Shown here: in pieces, positions 8,305 through 16,405 of the stretch
Numbering within the stretch: the stretch's first letter is position 1
How the letters are laid out: each line of letters begins with the position of its first letter
NCBI GenBank assembly: GCA_023426225.1
Contig: JAFABD010000172.1
Coordinates: 1-28,999, forward strand
Reading direction: 5' to 3'
Origin: Pseudomonadota bacterium
Lineage (GTDB): Bacteria; Pseudomonadota; Alphaproteobacteria; Sphingomonadales; Sphingomonadaceae
DNA length: 28,999 bases
Notes under the pieces: model-generated
Database searches by the model: none
What the model was told of the DNA's origin: nothing
What the model saw: only the letters and a program-made list of their open reading frames with translations
Program-made: the position numbers and the translations under genes

Positions 8305-8326
8305 TCGGCGCGGGAGCGTGTCCGGC

Positions 8327-8968
8327 ATGATCGAACTCTTCGTCTCGGCGTTCATCACCTTTTTCGTCGTGATCGATCCGCCGGGCTGTGCGCCGATCTT
8401 TGCGGGGCTGACGGCGGGCACCAATGCCGTTCACCGGCGCGCGATGGCGGTCCGGGCCGTGATCGTCGCGGGCATCATCCTGATCGGCTTTGCGCTCTTC
8501 GGCGAATTGTTGCTGCGCGCGCTCGGCATCAGCCTCAGCGCGTTTCGGATTGCGGGCGGGATCATGCTGTTCCTGATCGCGCTCGAAATGGTGTTCGAAA
8601 AGCGCACCGAGCGCCGTGAGGATCGCGCCGAGAAGGTCAAGGCGGGCGAGCCCGTCGACATCTCGATCTTTCCGATGGCGATGCCGATGCTGGCGGGGCC
8701 GGGATCGATCGCGTCGGTGATGCTGCTGATGTCGCAGAACAGCGGACTCGATCGTTCGGCGGTCGTCCTCGCGGCGATGATCGCGGTGCTCGCGCTGTCG
8801 CTGCTGGCACTGCTTGCCGCCGGGCCGATCATGCGGCTGGTCGGAGCACGGATCGAGGCCGTGGTGTCACGGCTGCTCGGCGTGCTGCTCGCGGCACTGG
8901 CGGCGCAGTTCGTGATCGACGGGATCCGCGCTAGCCTTGTGGCCGTGCGCGCGGCGACGGGGCACTGA
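8327..8968 (+). CDS. MarC family integral membrane protein
   Basis: The 213-residue product has the six hydrophobic segments and the two-repeat layout of the MarC/UPF0056 family. Family signatures are FFVVIDPPGCAPIFAGLTAG in the first segment, ISLSAFRIAGGIMLFLIALEMVF in the middle, and PMAMPMLAGPGSIASVMLL after the central cytoplasmic loop. Family members have been suggested to export amino acids, but for most, including MarC itself, a transport substrate is not proven. The ATG at 8327 is chosen because the first membrane segment follows immediately. GGAG at 8312-8315 is a somewhat distant ribosome-binding site. The longer open frame from 8255 overlaps folD and adds non-family sequence. The last 38 bases overlap the tail of the convergent membrane-protein gene, so no intergenic terminator can exist between them. 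Confidence 0.87.
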   Translation: MIELFVSAFITFFVVIDPPGCAPIFAGLTAGTNAVHRRAMAVRAVIVAGIILIGFALFGELLLRALGISLSAFRIAGGIMLFLIALEMVFEKRTERREDRAEKVKAGEPVDISIFPMAMPMLAGPGSIASVMLLMSQNSGLDRSAVVLAAMIAVLALSLLALLAAGPIMRLVGARIEAVVSRLLGVLLAALAAQFVIDGIRASLVAVRAATGH

Positions 8969-10823
8969 CGCCAGCCTTCTTGTCCGTCGCGGGGTCGTCG
9001 GGCAGGTCATAGCGGATCCGCCACAGCCGCAACGGCGATCCGGCCCGCAGCGCCACGGGCTCAAGCCAGCTCGGCACCTGCCCGCGGTGGAGCTGGGCGT
9101 AAAAGCCGTTCGGATTGCGTGCGCGGTACACCGTCGTTTCGGACAGGTTCGGGCAAACCAGCAGATATTCGGCATGGTGCCGCGCGGCGATGGCGCGGAA
9201 CGCCTTGGCCGGGCCGGTGAAGGCGTGGTGGACGTCAAGGATCGCGTCGCCGTTCCGGTGATAGGGGCCGGCAACTGCGTCATGGTGCGTCACGACGATC
9301 AGCCGCGGCCCCAGGTCGACATGCGTGAACATGATCGCGCGCGGCAGGTTGTTGAGCGGGCTGAGCGACGTCACGCGGGCGCAGGCGGCATTGGCCTGTG
9401 CGACCTTGTCGGGGCCGCTCGTTCCCGGCTTGGCGGGCTTCTCTGCCGGCATGAAGCGGAGCACGAGCCCGGTGAAGAAGCCCGAGACGACAAGGAAGCC
9501 CGCCACGGCCCCCAGCACGCGCACCGCCATCCAGCGGCGGCGCAGGAACCAGGGCACGACGATCCAGACGAGCGCCGTCGCGCCGGCAACGCCCAGCATC
9601 TGTGCGGCGGGGGCGGCGCGCATCTGCCATAACAGCATCCCGCCGGCAAAGGCTGTGAACAGCTCAATCGCCGCCCACCCGGCCGCTGCCTGCGTGCCCC
9701 GCGTGCGCCAGACGCCGGCAAGCGCGCCGATCAGCCCCAGAATGGGCAGCGTCGCGACCGGAAACGCGTTCTTGAACGTCTGGCGATAGATCGGCCGCGC
9801 CTCGCGGACATTGTTGAGCCACGTGTTGGCCAGTTCGTCGGAAACCTGTTCGGGGCGGCCCAGGCACTGCGGGAACATGCCGACGAACCCGGCAATGATC
9901 GCCGCGCCGGCAACCGCCGCCAGGCCGAAACGTGCCCAGCGGCTACGCGGATTGGCCAGCGAGAGCGCAAAGAGCAGCGCGCCCGCGGCGACCATCACCG
10001 TCAGCCACACCGGCGTCAGCGCGTCGCAGCGCATGGCGTGGTTGGCGTTGGAGGCAAAGAACGCAAAGCCGGCGCTCGATCCGCCGGCAAGGCAAAGGCC
10101 ATAGACCTGCATCCGGCGCACATCGGCCGAATCCCAGATCCACCGCAGTGCGATGATCGCCGCCGCCATCGCGCAATAGGGCAGCAGTTCGAGCCCGATC
10201 GTCAGCGACAGTGCGCTCGACAGGCCGACGGTGGCGCCGCCGCGTCCGCCCTTGGGGTCGGCCAGTCCGGCGACGGTCAACGCCAGGCATGCGAGCTGCC
10301 AGCCATGATGGTCGATCCGCATCGGCGCGAACATCAGCATCGTCGAGGTGCAGCCGAGCAGGATGACGAGCGCGATCGGCCATGCCGCCGGGTCCAGCAG
10401 GCGGCGGATGGTGAGCACCAGCCCGGTCATCGCGATGCTCAGCGGAAGCAGCGGCGCGATGCCGCAGGCCCAGCGTTCGGCCGCCGCAGTGCCCAGTACC
10501 GGCTTCAGCAACAGGATCAGCCCCGCGATCGGCAGATCGACGAAACGCGACCAGTGGATGTCGAATCCGCCCAGCGCCGGGTCCATGCGATACTGGCGCA
10601 GGTCGTACCAGCCCTGGCCTGCCAGCAGCGCGCGGACCTGCATCAGCCGCATGTTGTCGTCGGTGTCGCCCAGCACCAGCCAATAGATGTTGCCGTGGCG
10701 CTGCCACAGGAACCAGGCGACGACGCCCGCCCAGAAGGCGAAGGTCCAGGTCTTCCAGTTCTGATCGAGATCACGGTCGATCCGCCATCCGGCGAACAGG
10801 CGGGCGATGGTGTTGCGCTGCAA
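8931..10823 (-). CDS. Large polytopic membrane protein, GT-C glycosyltransferase-like
   Basis: The 630-residue protein has about ten or more hydrophobic segments in its first 450 residues and a soluble C-terminal domain of roughly 180 residues. A short N-terminal tail leads into the first helix, and the first loop carries GDTDDNMRLMQVRALL (acidic DTDD at residues 53-56). A second conserved-looking motif, MRIDHHGWQ (DHH at 171-173), follows in a later loop. An acidic first loop, then a DHH motif, then a soluble C-terminal domain recalls GT-C transferases such as the STT3/AglB/PglB group, which use polyprenyl-linked sugars. No WWDYG-type motif is visible, so it is not a standard oligosaccharyltransferase. 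The start is a TTG at 10823 with AGGA eight bases upstream. The neighbours (GtrA-like, methyltransferase, GtrB-like) support a role in surface glycan decoration. Function is inferred. Confidence 0.7.
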   Translation of the reverse strand: MQRNTIARLFAGWRIDRDLDQNWKTWTFAFWAGVVAWFLWQRHGNIYWLVLGDTDDNMRLMQVRALLAGQGWYDLRQYRMDPALGGFDIHWSRFVDLPIAGLILLLKPVLGTAAAERWACGIAPLLPLSIAMTGLVLTIRRLLDPAAWPIALVILLGCTSTMLMFAPMRIDHHGWQLACLALTVAGLADPKGGRGGATVGLSSALSLTIGLELLPYCAMAAAIIALRWIWDSADVRRMQVYGLCLAGGSSAGFAFFASNANHAMRCDALTPVWLTVMVAAGALLFALSLANPRSRWARFGLAAVAGAAIIAGFVGMFPQCLGRPEQVSDELANTWLNNVREARPIYRQTFKNAFPVATLPILGLIGALAGVWRTRGTQAAAGWAAIELFTAFAGGMLLWQMRAAPAAQMLGVAGATALVWIVVPWFLRRRWMAVRVLGAVAGFLVVSGFFTGLVLRFMPAEKPAKPGTSGPDKVAQANAACARVTSLSPLNNLPRAIMFTHVDLGPRLIVVTHHDAVAGPYHRNGDAILDVHHAFTGPAKAFRAIAARHHAEYLLVCPNLSETTVYRARNPNGFYAQLHRGQVPSWLEPVALRAGSPLRLWRIRYDLPDDPATDKKAGVSAPSPRARPQG

Positions 10824-10884
10824 AATGGCTTTCCTCGTTCCGTCGCGCGCATTAGGGCGCGTTCTGGCTTCAGGGCAAGGGATC

Positions 10885-11304
10885 GTGACGGGACTGCTTC
10901 ATCGATTGGAGGCGCTGCACGCCAGCGGGGCGCTGGGACAGCTGATCCGGTTCGTCATCGTCGGCGGACTGTCGACGCTTGTCTATGCCGCCGTCTATCT
11001 GCCGCTCGCCGGTCACGTGATGCATCCCGTGCTGGCGTCGATCGCCGGATTTTTGGTCGCGGTGGTGTTCGGTTTCTTCATGCACAGCCGCTGGAGCTTC
11101 CGCGGGCACCAGGCCGATGAGGGGCCCGGCACGCAGTTTCGCTTCTTTGTGGTGCAGGGCGTGGGAATGCTGCTCAATGCGGGCTTCACCTGGGCGCTCA
11201 CCGGTGGCATCGTGCCGGGACCGACCTGGCTTCCGCTGGTCCCGGTGGTGTTCGTCACCCCCTTCGCCACCTTCCTTCTCAATCGTCTCTGGGTTTTCGG
11301 CTGA
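10885..11304 (+). CDS. GtrA-like membrane protein (putative lipid-linked sugar flippase)
   Basis: The product of about 139 residues has four hydrophobic segments and matches the GtrA/DPMS3 family: LIRFVIVGGLSTLVYAAVYLPL at the N-terminus, VVFGFFMHSRWSFRGH between helices two and three, and the closing FATFLLNRLWVFG. Family members are thought to flip, or to help present, undecaprenyl-phosphate-linked sugars across the inner membrane. I choose the GTG at 10885 because AAGGGA at 10877-10882 is a good ribosome-binding site and the length then fits the family. An ATG at 10825 would add twenty residues and leave only one base between this gene and the divergent TTG start at 10823. The methyltransferase start codon overlaps its stop (TGATG at 11302-11306). 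Confidence 0.85.
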   Translation: MTGLLHRLEALHASGALGQLIRFVIVGGLSTLVYAAVYLPLAGHVMHPVLASIAGFLVAVVFGFFMHSRWSFRGHQADEGPGTQFRFFVVQGVGMLLNAGFTWALTGGIVPGPTWLPLVPVVFVTPFATFLLNRLWVFG

Positions 11305-12032
11305 TGGACCGTATCGTTTACGACCGCATGGCGGCGCATGACACCACGCACTGGTGGTATCGCGCGCGCCGCGAGATCCTGGCCGACTATCTTGCGCATT
11401 GGGGGAATCTTCCCGCCGATGCCCATATTCTGGAGATCGGTTGCGGCACCGGGCATAACCTGCCGATGCTGTCGCGGTTCGGGACGGTCGATGCGATCGA
11501 GATCGACGCGACCGCCCGCGCCAAGGCTGCCGAAAGGCTCGGCAAGCCGGTGGGGACCGCGCCGCTGCCCGAACTGCCCGGCGTGCCGCGTGCCAGCTAC
11601 GATCTGGTCGCCGTTCTCGATGTCGTCGAGCATGTCGCCGACGATGTCGGGGCGCTGCGTGCCATGGCGACTTTGCTCAAGCCGGGCGGCAAGATCCTCG
11701 TCACCGTGCCGGCGCATCAGTGGATGTGGAGCGCGCATGACGTCGTGAACCATCACCAGCGCCGCTATTCGAAGGCGGCGTTCGAGTCGGCGCTCGCCAG
11801 CGCCGGGCTCAAGTGGCGCAAGCTCGGCTATTTCAACTCGCTGCTGTTCCCGGTAGCGGTCGCGGCGCGGTTCGCCGGCAAGCTGATGGGCAAGGACGAC
11901 AGCGACGACTCGCCGCCGCCCGCGCTGGTCAATGCGGTGTTCCAGCGGATCTTTGCGGCCGAGCGCCATCTGGTCGGGCGGCTGCCGATGCCGCCGGGCC
12001 TTTCGCTGATCGCGCTCGCCGAACCGCGCTAG
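11304..12032 (+). CDS. Class I SAM-dependent methyltransferase
   Basis: The 242-residue protein has the Rossmann-type SAM-binding fold. Motif I is HILEIGCGTGHNL (GCGTG at residues 46-50), the acidic residue ending strand two lies in VDAIEIDAT, and motif IV is the region YDLVAVLDVVEHVADD, followed by LLKPGGKILVTVPAHQWMWS. The histidine-rich N-terminus (AAHDTTHWWYRARREIL) and the later AHDVVNHHQRRYSK are typical of methyltransferases found in glycan gene clusters. A hydrophobic segment near residues 175-195 (LFPVAVAARFAGK) could touch the membrane. Its start overlaps the stop of the GtrA-like gene by one base, so the two are translationally coupled and probably act in one pathway, perhaps methylating a surface sugar or its lipid-linked intermediate. 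The acceptor cannot be told from the sequence. Confidence 0.85.
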   Translation: MDRIVYDRMAAHDTTHWWYRARREILADYLAHWGNLPADAHILEIGCGTGHNLPMLSRFGTVDAIEIDATARAKAAERLGKPVGTAPLPELPGVPRASYDLVAVLDVVEHVADDVGALRAMATLLKPGGKILVTVPAHQWMWSAHDVVNHHQRRYSKAAFESALASAGLKWRKLGYFNSLLFPVAVAARFAGKLMGKDDSDDSPPPALVNAVFQRIFAAERHLVGRLPMPPGLSLIALAEPR

Positions 12033-12040
12033 TTCCGGCG

Positions 12041-12075
12041 GCCCCGCGCGGCGCTCGGTCGCGACGGGGCTTTTT
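12041..12075 (+). terminator. Rho-independent terminator after the methyltransferase gene
   Basis: An inverted repeat (GCCCCGCGCG with CGCGACGGGGC, one bulged base, loop of about 13 bases) is followed by TTTTT. It begins eight bases after the methyltransferase stop and ends the GtrA-methyltransferase transcript before the convergent glycosyltransferase gene. Confidence 0.75.
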
Positions 12076-12105
12076 GCCGGTGTGGGGCTGGCGCCCCGTT
12101 CCGTG

Positions 12106-13134
12106 TCAGTGGCGTTCGTTCTCGCCCTGAAGCGGGTGGAGCGGCACTTCCTCCTCGGCATCGTCGGCATAGCGATAGCCGAGCGTTGCGTGGCGCTGCA
12201 CCGGTCCGGCGATGTCGGCGATCAGATAGAGCGGCCGGCGCTTCGACTCGACATAGAGGCGGCCCAGATACTCGCCGATCATCCCCAGCACGAACATCTG
12301 CACCGCGCCCAGCACGACGACGACGAGCATCAGCGATGTCCAGCCCGGGATCGCCGAACCCATCAGCCAGCCGAACACGATATAGAGCACCAGCAACGCC
12401 GATGCCGCCGTCAGGATCAGGCCGACATGGCTGGCAAAGCGCAGCGGTGCGGTCGAAAAGCCCGTGATCGCGTCGAGTGCGAAGCGGATCATCTTGCCCA
12501 GCGGGTATTTGGTCACGCCCGCGTGGCGCTCGTGCCGGTCATAGACGAACGGCACCTGCTTGAACCCGATCCACGCCACCATCCCGCGGATGAAGCGCGC
12601 CTGTTCGGGGAGCGACAGCAGCGCGTCGAGCGCACGGCGGGTCATCAGGCGGAAATCGCCGGTGTCGAGCGGGATCGGCGTGTCGGTGATCCGGTCGAGC
12701 GCGCGATAGAAGATCGCCGCCGTCATCTTCTTGAACACGCTCTCGCCCGCGCGCTTGCGCCGAACGGCATAGACCACGTCGGCCTGTTGCGACCGCAGCG
12801 CCGCGCGCATGTCGGCCAGCAATTCGGGCGGATCCTGCAGGTCGGCGTCGATGATGAGGATCTCGTCCCCCGCGCACAGGTCGAGTCCGGCGGTCAGCGC
12901 GAGCTGGTGGCCATGGTTGCGCGACAGGTTGATCGCGACGAGATGCGGATCGACGGCAGAAAGCCGCTGCATCACCTGCCAGCTATTGTCGCGCGATCCG
13001 TCGTTGATCAGCACGATCTCGTAATCGTCGCCCACGGCCGCGTGTGCCGCAGCGGAGACGCGCGCGTGCAGCGCCTCCAGGCACGCTTCTTCGTTGTAGC
13101 AGGGGACGACGACGGAAAGTTTGGGTCGGTTCAT
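12106..13134 (-). CDS. Family 2 glycosyltransferase, GtrB / dolichyl-phosphate mannosyltransferase type
   Basis: The 342-residue protein has an N-terminal GT-A domain and two C-terminal membrane helices. The domain opens with LSVVVPCYNEEACLEAL, has INDGSRDNSW, and carries the metal-binding DAD at residues 96-98 in IIDADLQDPPELL. The tail shows GLILTAASALLVLYIVFGWL and SLMLVVVVLGAVQMFVLGMIGEYLGRLY, the latter being the usual ending of GtrB and ArnC-like enzymes. Such enzymes move a sugar from a nucleotide donor to polyprenyl phosphate on the cytoplasmic face. The ATG at 13134 has AGAGAGG six bases upstream. It is convergent with the methyltransferase gene and separated by its terminator. With the nearby GtrA-like and GT-C-like proteins it would provide the lipid-linked sugar donor (inference). 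The sugar itself cannot be identified. Confidence 0.88.
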   Translation of the reverse strand: MNRPKLSVVVPCYNEEACLEALHARVSAAAHAAVGDDYEIVLINDGSRDNSWQVMQRLSAVDPHLVAINLSRNHGHQLALTAGLDLCAGDEILIIDADLQDPPELLADMRAALRSQQADVVYAVRRKRAGESVFKKMTAAIFYRALDRITDTPIPLDTGDFRLMTRRALDALLSLPEQARFIRGMVAWIGFKQVPFVYDRHERHAGVTKYPLGKMIRFALDAITGFSTAPLRFASHVGLILTAASALLVLYIVFGWLMGSAIPGWTSLMLVVVVLGAVQMFVLGMIGEYLGRLYVESKRRPLYLIADIAGPVQRHATLGYRYADDAEEEVPLHPLQGENERH

Positions 13135-13209
13135 GGGCGGCCTCTCTAGCCTTGTGCGCCCCGCTTCGCAAAGGCGATTAGCAGGGCGCGGGCGAAAGGT
13201 TCCGCGTCG

Positions 13210-15297
13210 TCACGCGCGTTCGGCAGAGTTCACCGCGTCCGCCGCGCGCAATGCCGCAAGCAGCCGCATCAGGTGCGCGGCGTTGCGTACCTCCAGGTCG
13301 ATCGTGTTGGTGTGAAAGGTGGTGTCGCGATTGTCGAGCCGCAGCCCCAGGATGTTCGCCTTGTGCTGGCCGATGATCGTCGCGATCGCGCCCAGCGCGC
13401 CCGGCTCGTTCTTCAGCGTCACGGCGATGCGCGCGGTCCCGCCTTCGGCCTTGTCGCCCCAGGTGAGGTCGACCCAGTCGTCCTCGCCGACATCCGCCAG
13501 GCTCGCGCAGTCGATGGCGTGGACCTCGATCGGCTTGCCGGGGCGGCGGATGCCGACGATCCGGTCGCCAGGAATCGGTCGACAATCCTCCGAGAGGACG
13601 AATGCGACGCCGGGAGTGAGCCCCTTGATATCGATCGCGGAGCTTTGCGGGGGCGCGGCGTGCTCGGCATTTTCCGCCGATCCGGGCATGATCGCCTCCA
13701 TCACCTGCGCATCGGTCAGCTTGCGCCGCGCAATGGCCTCCATCAGCGCGTCCTCGTCGCTGAGCTTCAGCCGCTTCAGCGCGTCGCCGGTCGCTTCGGG
13801 GCCGGCGGGAGTGGGCAGGCGGTGCAGGATGTCCTCGAACAGCTTGCGGCCCAGCTTCAGCGTCTCGTCGCGCTCCTTCAGCCGGATGTGCCGCCGGATC
13901 GCCGCGCGCGCCTTGCCCGTGATGGCAAAGGCAAGCCAGTTGGGCTGCGGTTCCTGCGCCTTGGACCGCAGGATCGCGACCTGGTCGCCCTGCTGGATTT
14001 CGGTGCGCAGCGGCACCACCCGGCCGTTGATCTTGGCCCCCACTGCCTGGTCGCCCAGGTCGGTATGCACGGCATAGGCAAAGTCGATGGGCGTCGCGCC
14101 CTTGGGCAGCTGGATCAGCTCGCCCTTGGGCGTGAAGGCAAAGATGCGATCCTGGTACATCGCCATCCGCGTGTGCTCGAGCAGTTCCTCGGGACTTGCG
14201 GCATGGTCGAGGATTTCGACCAGATCGCGGATCCAGCTGACCTGCGTGTCGGGGCGGACGGCGCTCTGTTTGTACGCCCAGTGCGCGGCGAGCCCGTATT
14301 CGGCCTGTGCGTGCATCTCGCGGGTGCGGATCTGCACCTCGATCCGCATATTCTCGGCGTGGATGACGGTGGTGTGCAGCGAACGATAGCCGTTGCGCTT
14401 CGGCGTCGAGATATAGTCCTTGAACCGTCCGGGGACCATCGGCCAGCGGCGGTGGATCAGTCCCAGCGCCCGGTAACACTCCTCCTCGGTCTCGACCATT
14501 GCGCGGAAGGCGATGATGTCCGACAGCTGTTCAAGGCTGACGTGCCGCTCGGACATCTTCTTCCAGATCGAATAGGGGTGCTTTTCGCGCCCCGTGACCT
14601 CGGCTTCGATGCCGCCGCGCGCGAGCAGTTGCTGGAGCTGGGTCGACGTCTTCTGGACGCGGTCCTCGCCTTCGATGCGTAACGCCTCGAGCCTGCGCTT
14701 GATCGATTCATAGGCGTCGGGTTCGAGTTCGCGAAAGGCGAGCGTCTGCATCTCCTTCATGAACTCGTACATGCCGATCCGCTCGGCGAGCGGGGCATAG
14801 ATGTCCATCGTCTCGCGCGCGATCCGCTTGCGCTTGTCCGGGTTCTTGATGAAATGGAGCGTGCGCATGTTGTGCAGCCGGTCGGCAAGCTTGACCAGCA
14901 GCACGCGAATGTCGTCCGACATGGCGAGCAGGAATTTGCGCAGGTTTTCGGCGGCGCGCTCGCTTTCGGTCTGTGCCTCGATCTTCGACAGCTTGGTCAC
15001 GCCGTCGACCATCCGGGCGACATTCTCGCCGAACAGGCGCCGGATCTCGTCCGGCGTCGCCACCGTGTCCTCGATCGTGTCGTGAAGGATCGCGGTGGCG
15101 ATCGTCTCGTCGTCGAGGTGCAGGTCGGTCAGGATGCCCGCCACCTCGATCGGGTGGCTGAAATACGGATCGCCCGACGCGCGCTTCTGCGTGCCATGGG
15201 CGTTGACCGAAAACACATAGGCGCGGTTGAGCAGCGCCTCATCGGCATGAGGATCGTAGGAAAGAACCCGATCGACCAGTTCATATTGTCGCAGCAC
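13210..15297 (-). CDS. Bifunctional (p)ppGpp synthetase/hydrolase (RelA/SpoT homologue)
   Basis: The 695-residue protein makes and degrades the alarmone (p)ppGpp and governs the stringent response. The N-terminal HD hydrolase domain is intact: H48, H72-D73 in ATAILHDTIEDT, and D139 in KLADRLHNMRT. The synthetase domain follows, with the region RFKDYISTPKRNGYRSLHTTV, and then EVQIRTREMHAQAEYGLAAHWAYK. The TGS domain (FAFTPKGELIQLPKGATPIDFAYAVHT) and a C-terminal ACT domain (ARIAVTLKNEPGALGAIATIIGQHKANILGL) complete the long-RSH layout. Both activities are therefore predicted, as expected where a single long enzyme serves the cell. The GTG at 15297 gives MLRQYELVDRVL, the usual start of relatives. 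A longer open frame to 15381 has no family similarity at its start. Commonly called rsh or spoT. Confidence 0.94.
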   Translation of the reverse strand: MLRQYELVDRVLSYDPHADEALLNRAYVFSVNAHGTQKRASGDPYFSHPIEVAGILTDLHLDDETIATAILHDTIEDTVATPDEIRRLFGENVARMVDGVTKLSKIEAQTESERAAENLRKFLLAMSDDIRVLLVKLADRLHNMRTLHFIKNPDKRKRIARETMDIYAPLAERIGMYEFMKEMQTLAFRELEPDAYESIKRRLEALRIEGEDRVQKTSTQLQQLLARGGIEAEVTGREKHPYSIWKKMSERHVSLEQLSDIIAFRAMVETEEECYRALGLIHRRWPMVPGRFKDYISTPKRNGYRSLHTTVIHAENMRIEVQIRTREMHAQAEYGLAAHWAYKQSAVRPDTQVSWIRDLVEILDHAASPEELLEHTRMAMYQDRIFAFTPKGELIQLPKGATPIDFAYAVHTDLGDQAVGAKINGRVVPLRTEIQQGDQVAILRSKAQEPQPNWLAFAITGKARAAIRRHIRLKERDETLKLGRKLFEDILHRLPTPAGPEATGDALKRLKLSDEDALMEAIARRKLTDAQVMEAIMPGSAENAEHAAPPQSSAIDIKGLTPGVAFVLSEDCRPIPGDRIVGIRRPGKPIEVHAIDCASLADVGEDDWVDLTWGDKAEGGTARIAVTLKNEPGALGAIATIIGQHKANILGLRLDNRDTTFHTNTIDLEVRNAAHLMRLLAALRAADAVNSAERA

Positions 15298-15346
15298 GGC
15301 ACCTAAATGGGGCGCCGTGCCGCGGCAATGCAACGCTTTTCCGCGG

Positions 15347-15676
15347 TCAGCGTGCTTTTGCGTTGCACTTGGCCAGCGCATCGGCGCTGAACTCGGTCTC
15401 GCCGGCGCGGAAAGCGGTCAGCGTGCCGATCTCGCGGGCAACCAGTTCGCACATCACCGCGTCGCGCATCTCGGCGCGCGGCGCCGTGCAGCCGCCTTCC
15501 TGGCACTTCCAGATCGCGCTGCGCGTCACGAAGCTCGCCTTGGCGGATGTCTTGGCCGGGACCGCCGAATAATAGCCGCCGCGCGCCTGCGCGAGTGCAT
15601 CGGTCGAAAAGATGCCCGCCGTCGTCGCTGCCAGCATGACGGCAGCCAGCCCGGCGACACTGGAAATCCCCCGCAT
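15347..15676 (-). CDS. Small exported protein, CC_3452-like
   Basis: This small gene encodes 109 residues. The N-terminus (MRGISSVAGLAAVMLAATTAGIFSTDALAQA) looks like a Sec signal peptide with a predicted cut after ALA-Q-A. The mature part has YYSAVPAKTSAKASFVTRSAIWKC, QEGGCTAPRAEMRDAVMCELVAREIG and ends ALAKCNAKAR. Four cysteines could form two disulfides in the periplasm. The pattern resembles the small sphingomonad proteins annotated as the CC_3452 family, which have no known function. The ATG at 15676 is favoured by the ribosome-binding site GGAGAGGG just upstream. An in-frame start at 15697 is possible but lies before it. It precedes the (p)ppGpp synthetase gene on the same strand with a gap of about 50 bases, so co-transcription is possible. 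Confidence 0.72.
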   Translation of the reverse strand: MRGISSVAGLAAVMLAATTAGIFSTDALAQARGGYYSAVPAKTSAKASFVTRSAIWKCQEGGCTAPRAEMRDAVMCELVAREIGTLTAFRAGETEFSADALAKCNAKAR

Positions 15677-15807
15677 TTCAATCCCTCTCCTGTCCATTAT
15701 GCTTGCGCGGCAGGATTAATGACATCACGTTAAGTTGCAATGGAGAACTATTGCTGCGGCGCAAGATGTGGTGTCGTTCGCGTCGTCAGTCGAAAGGGGA
15801 ATGGAAC

Positions 15808-16302
15808 ATGGCAGGGGCGATCCAGCAGGCGCTGCGCGAACTGGCGGCCCGGTGCAGCCTTCCTGCCGCGCTCGAGGCGATGGGCGAGCGCTGGTCCTTC
15901 CTCATCCTGCGCGGGTCGTTCAACGGCCTCTGCCATTTCGAGGAGTTCCAGTCCGAACTCGGGATCGCGCGCAACATCCTTGCCAACCGGCTGCAACGGC
16001 TGGTGGACAAGGGTATCCTCGAACGCTGCCGGTGCGCCGACGATCGTCGCAAGATCGAGTATCGGCTGACCGAGAAGGGCTATGCGCTGCTCCCCACCAT
16101 GGTCGCGCTGCGCCAGTGGGGCGAACGGTGGGAAACGGGAATGCCCGCCAGCCCGATTCTGGTCGACGCGCGCGACCATCGTCCGATCGCGCCGGTGACG
16201 GTCCAGGCGCATGACGGCAGGGTGCTGGGCAAGGGCGATCTGCTCTGGGCGCTTCCGGAGGAGGTGGCGTCGCCGCAGGACGACGGCAGGGGCGGCGACT
16301 GA
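15808..16302 (+). CDS. HxlR-family winged-helix transcriptional regulator
   Basis: The 164-residue protein has an HxlR-type winged helix in its first 110 residues: CSLPAALEAMGERWSFLILRGSFNGLCHFEEFQSELGIARNILANRLQRLVDKGILER, then the wing RKIEYRLTEKGYALLPTMVALRQWGERW (seen in consecutive pieces). HxlR regulators bind DNA as dimers and often sense electrophiles or redox state. A cysteine in the first helix (residue 16) is in the place where some members have a sensing cysteine. The C-terminal 50 residues (ASPILVDARDHRPIAPVTVQAHDGRVL) match the extension seen in longer HxlR proteins. The ATG at 15808 has AAGGGGA seven bases upstream; an ATG at 15801 is out of frame. No co-transcribed target gene follows, since the next gene is convergent, so the regulated gene is unknown. 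Confidence 0.85.
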   Translation: MAGAIQQALRELAARCSLPAALEAMGERWSFLILRGSFNGLCHFEEFQSELGIARNILANRLQRLVDKGILERCRCADDRRKIEYRLTEKGYALLPTMVALRQWGERWETGMPASPILVDARDHRPIAPVTVQAHDGRVLGKGDLLWALPEEVASPQDDGRGGD

Positions 16303-16345
16303 CGCTTCGCCGGTGTCGGAGTAGGTCGCCCGCGGCGCAACGAAA

Positions 16346-16381
16346 ATGCCCCGGCGGTGCGGACAGGCACCCCCGGGGCAT
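16346..16381 (-). terminator. Rho-independent terminator of the acyl-CoA dehydrogenase gene
   Basis: A 15-base inverted repeat with one mismatch (ATGCCCCGGCGGTGC / GCACCCCCGGGGCAT, loop GGACAG) lies 25 bases beyond the acyl-CoA dehydrogenase stop. On the minus strand the stem is followed by TTTTCG. On the plus strand no T run follows, so it chiefly serves the minus-strand gene, though its stem may also affect the HxlR transcript. Confidence 0.7.
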
Positions 16382-16405
16382 CGTCGGTTCAGCCGGTCGG
16401 CAGGC

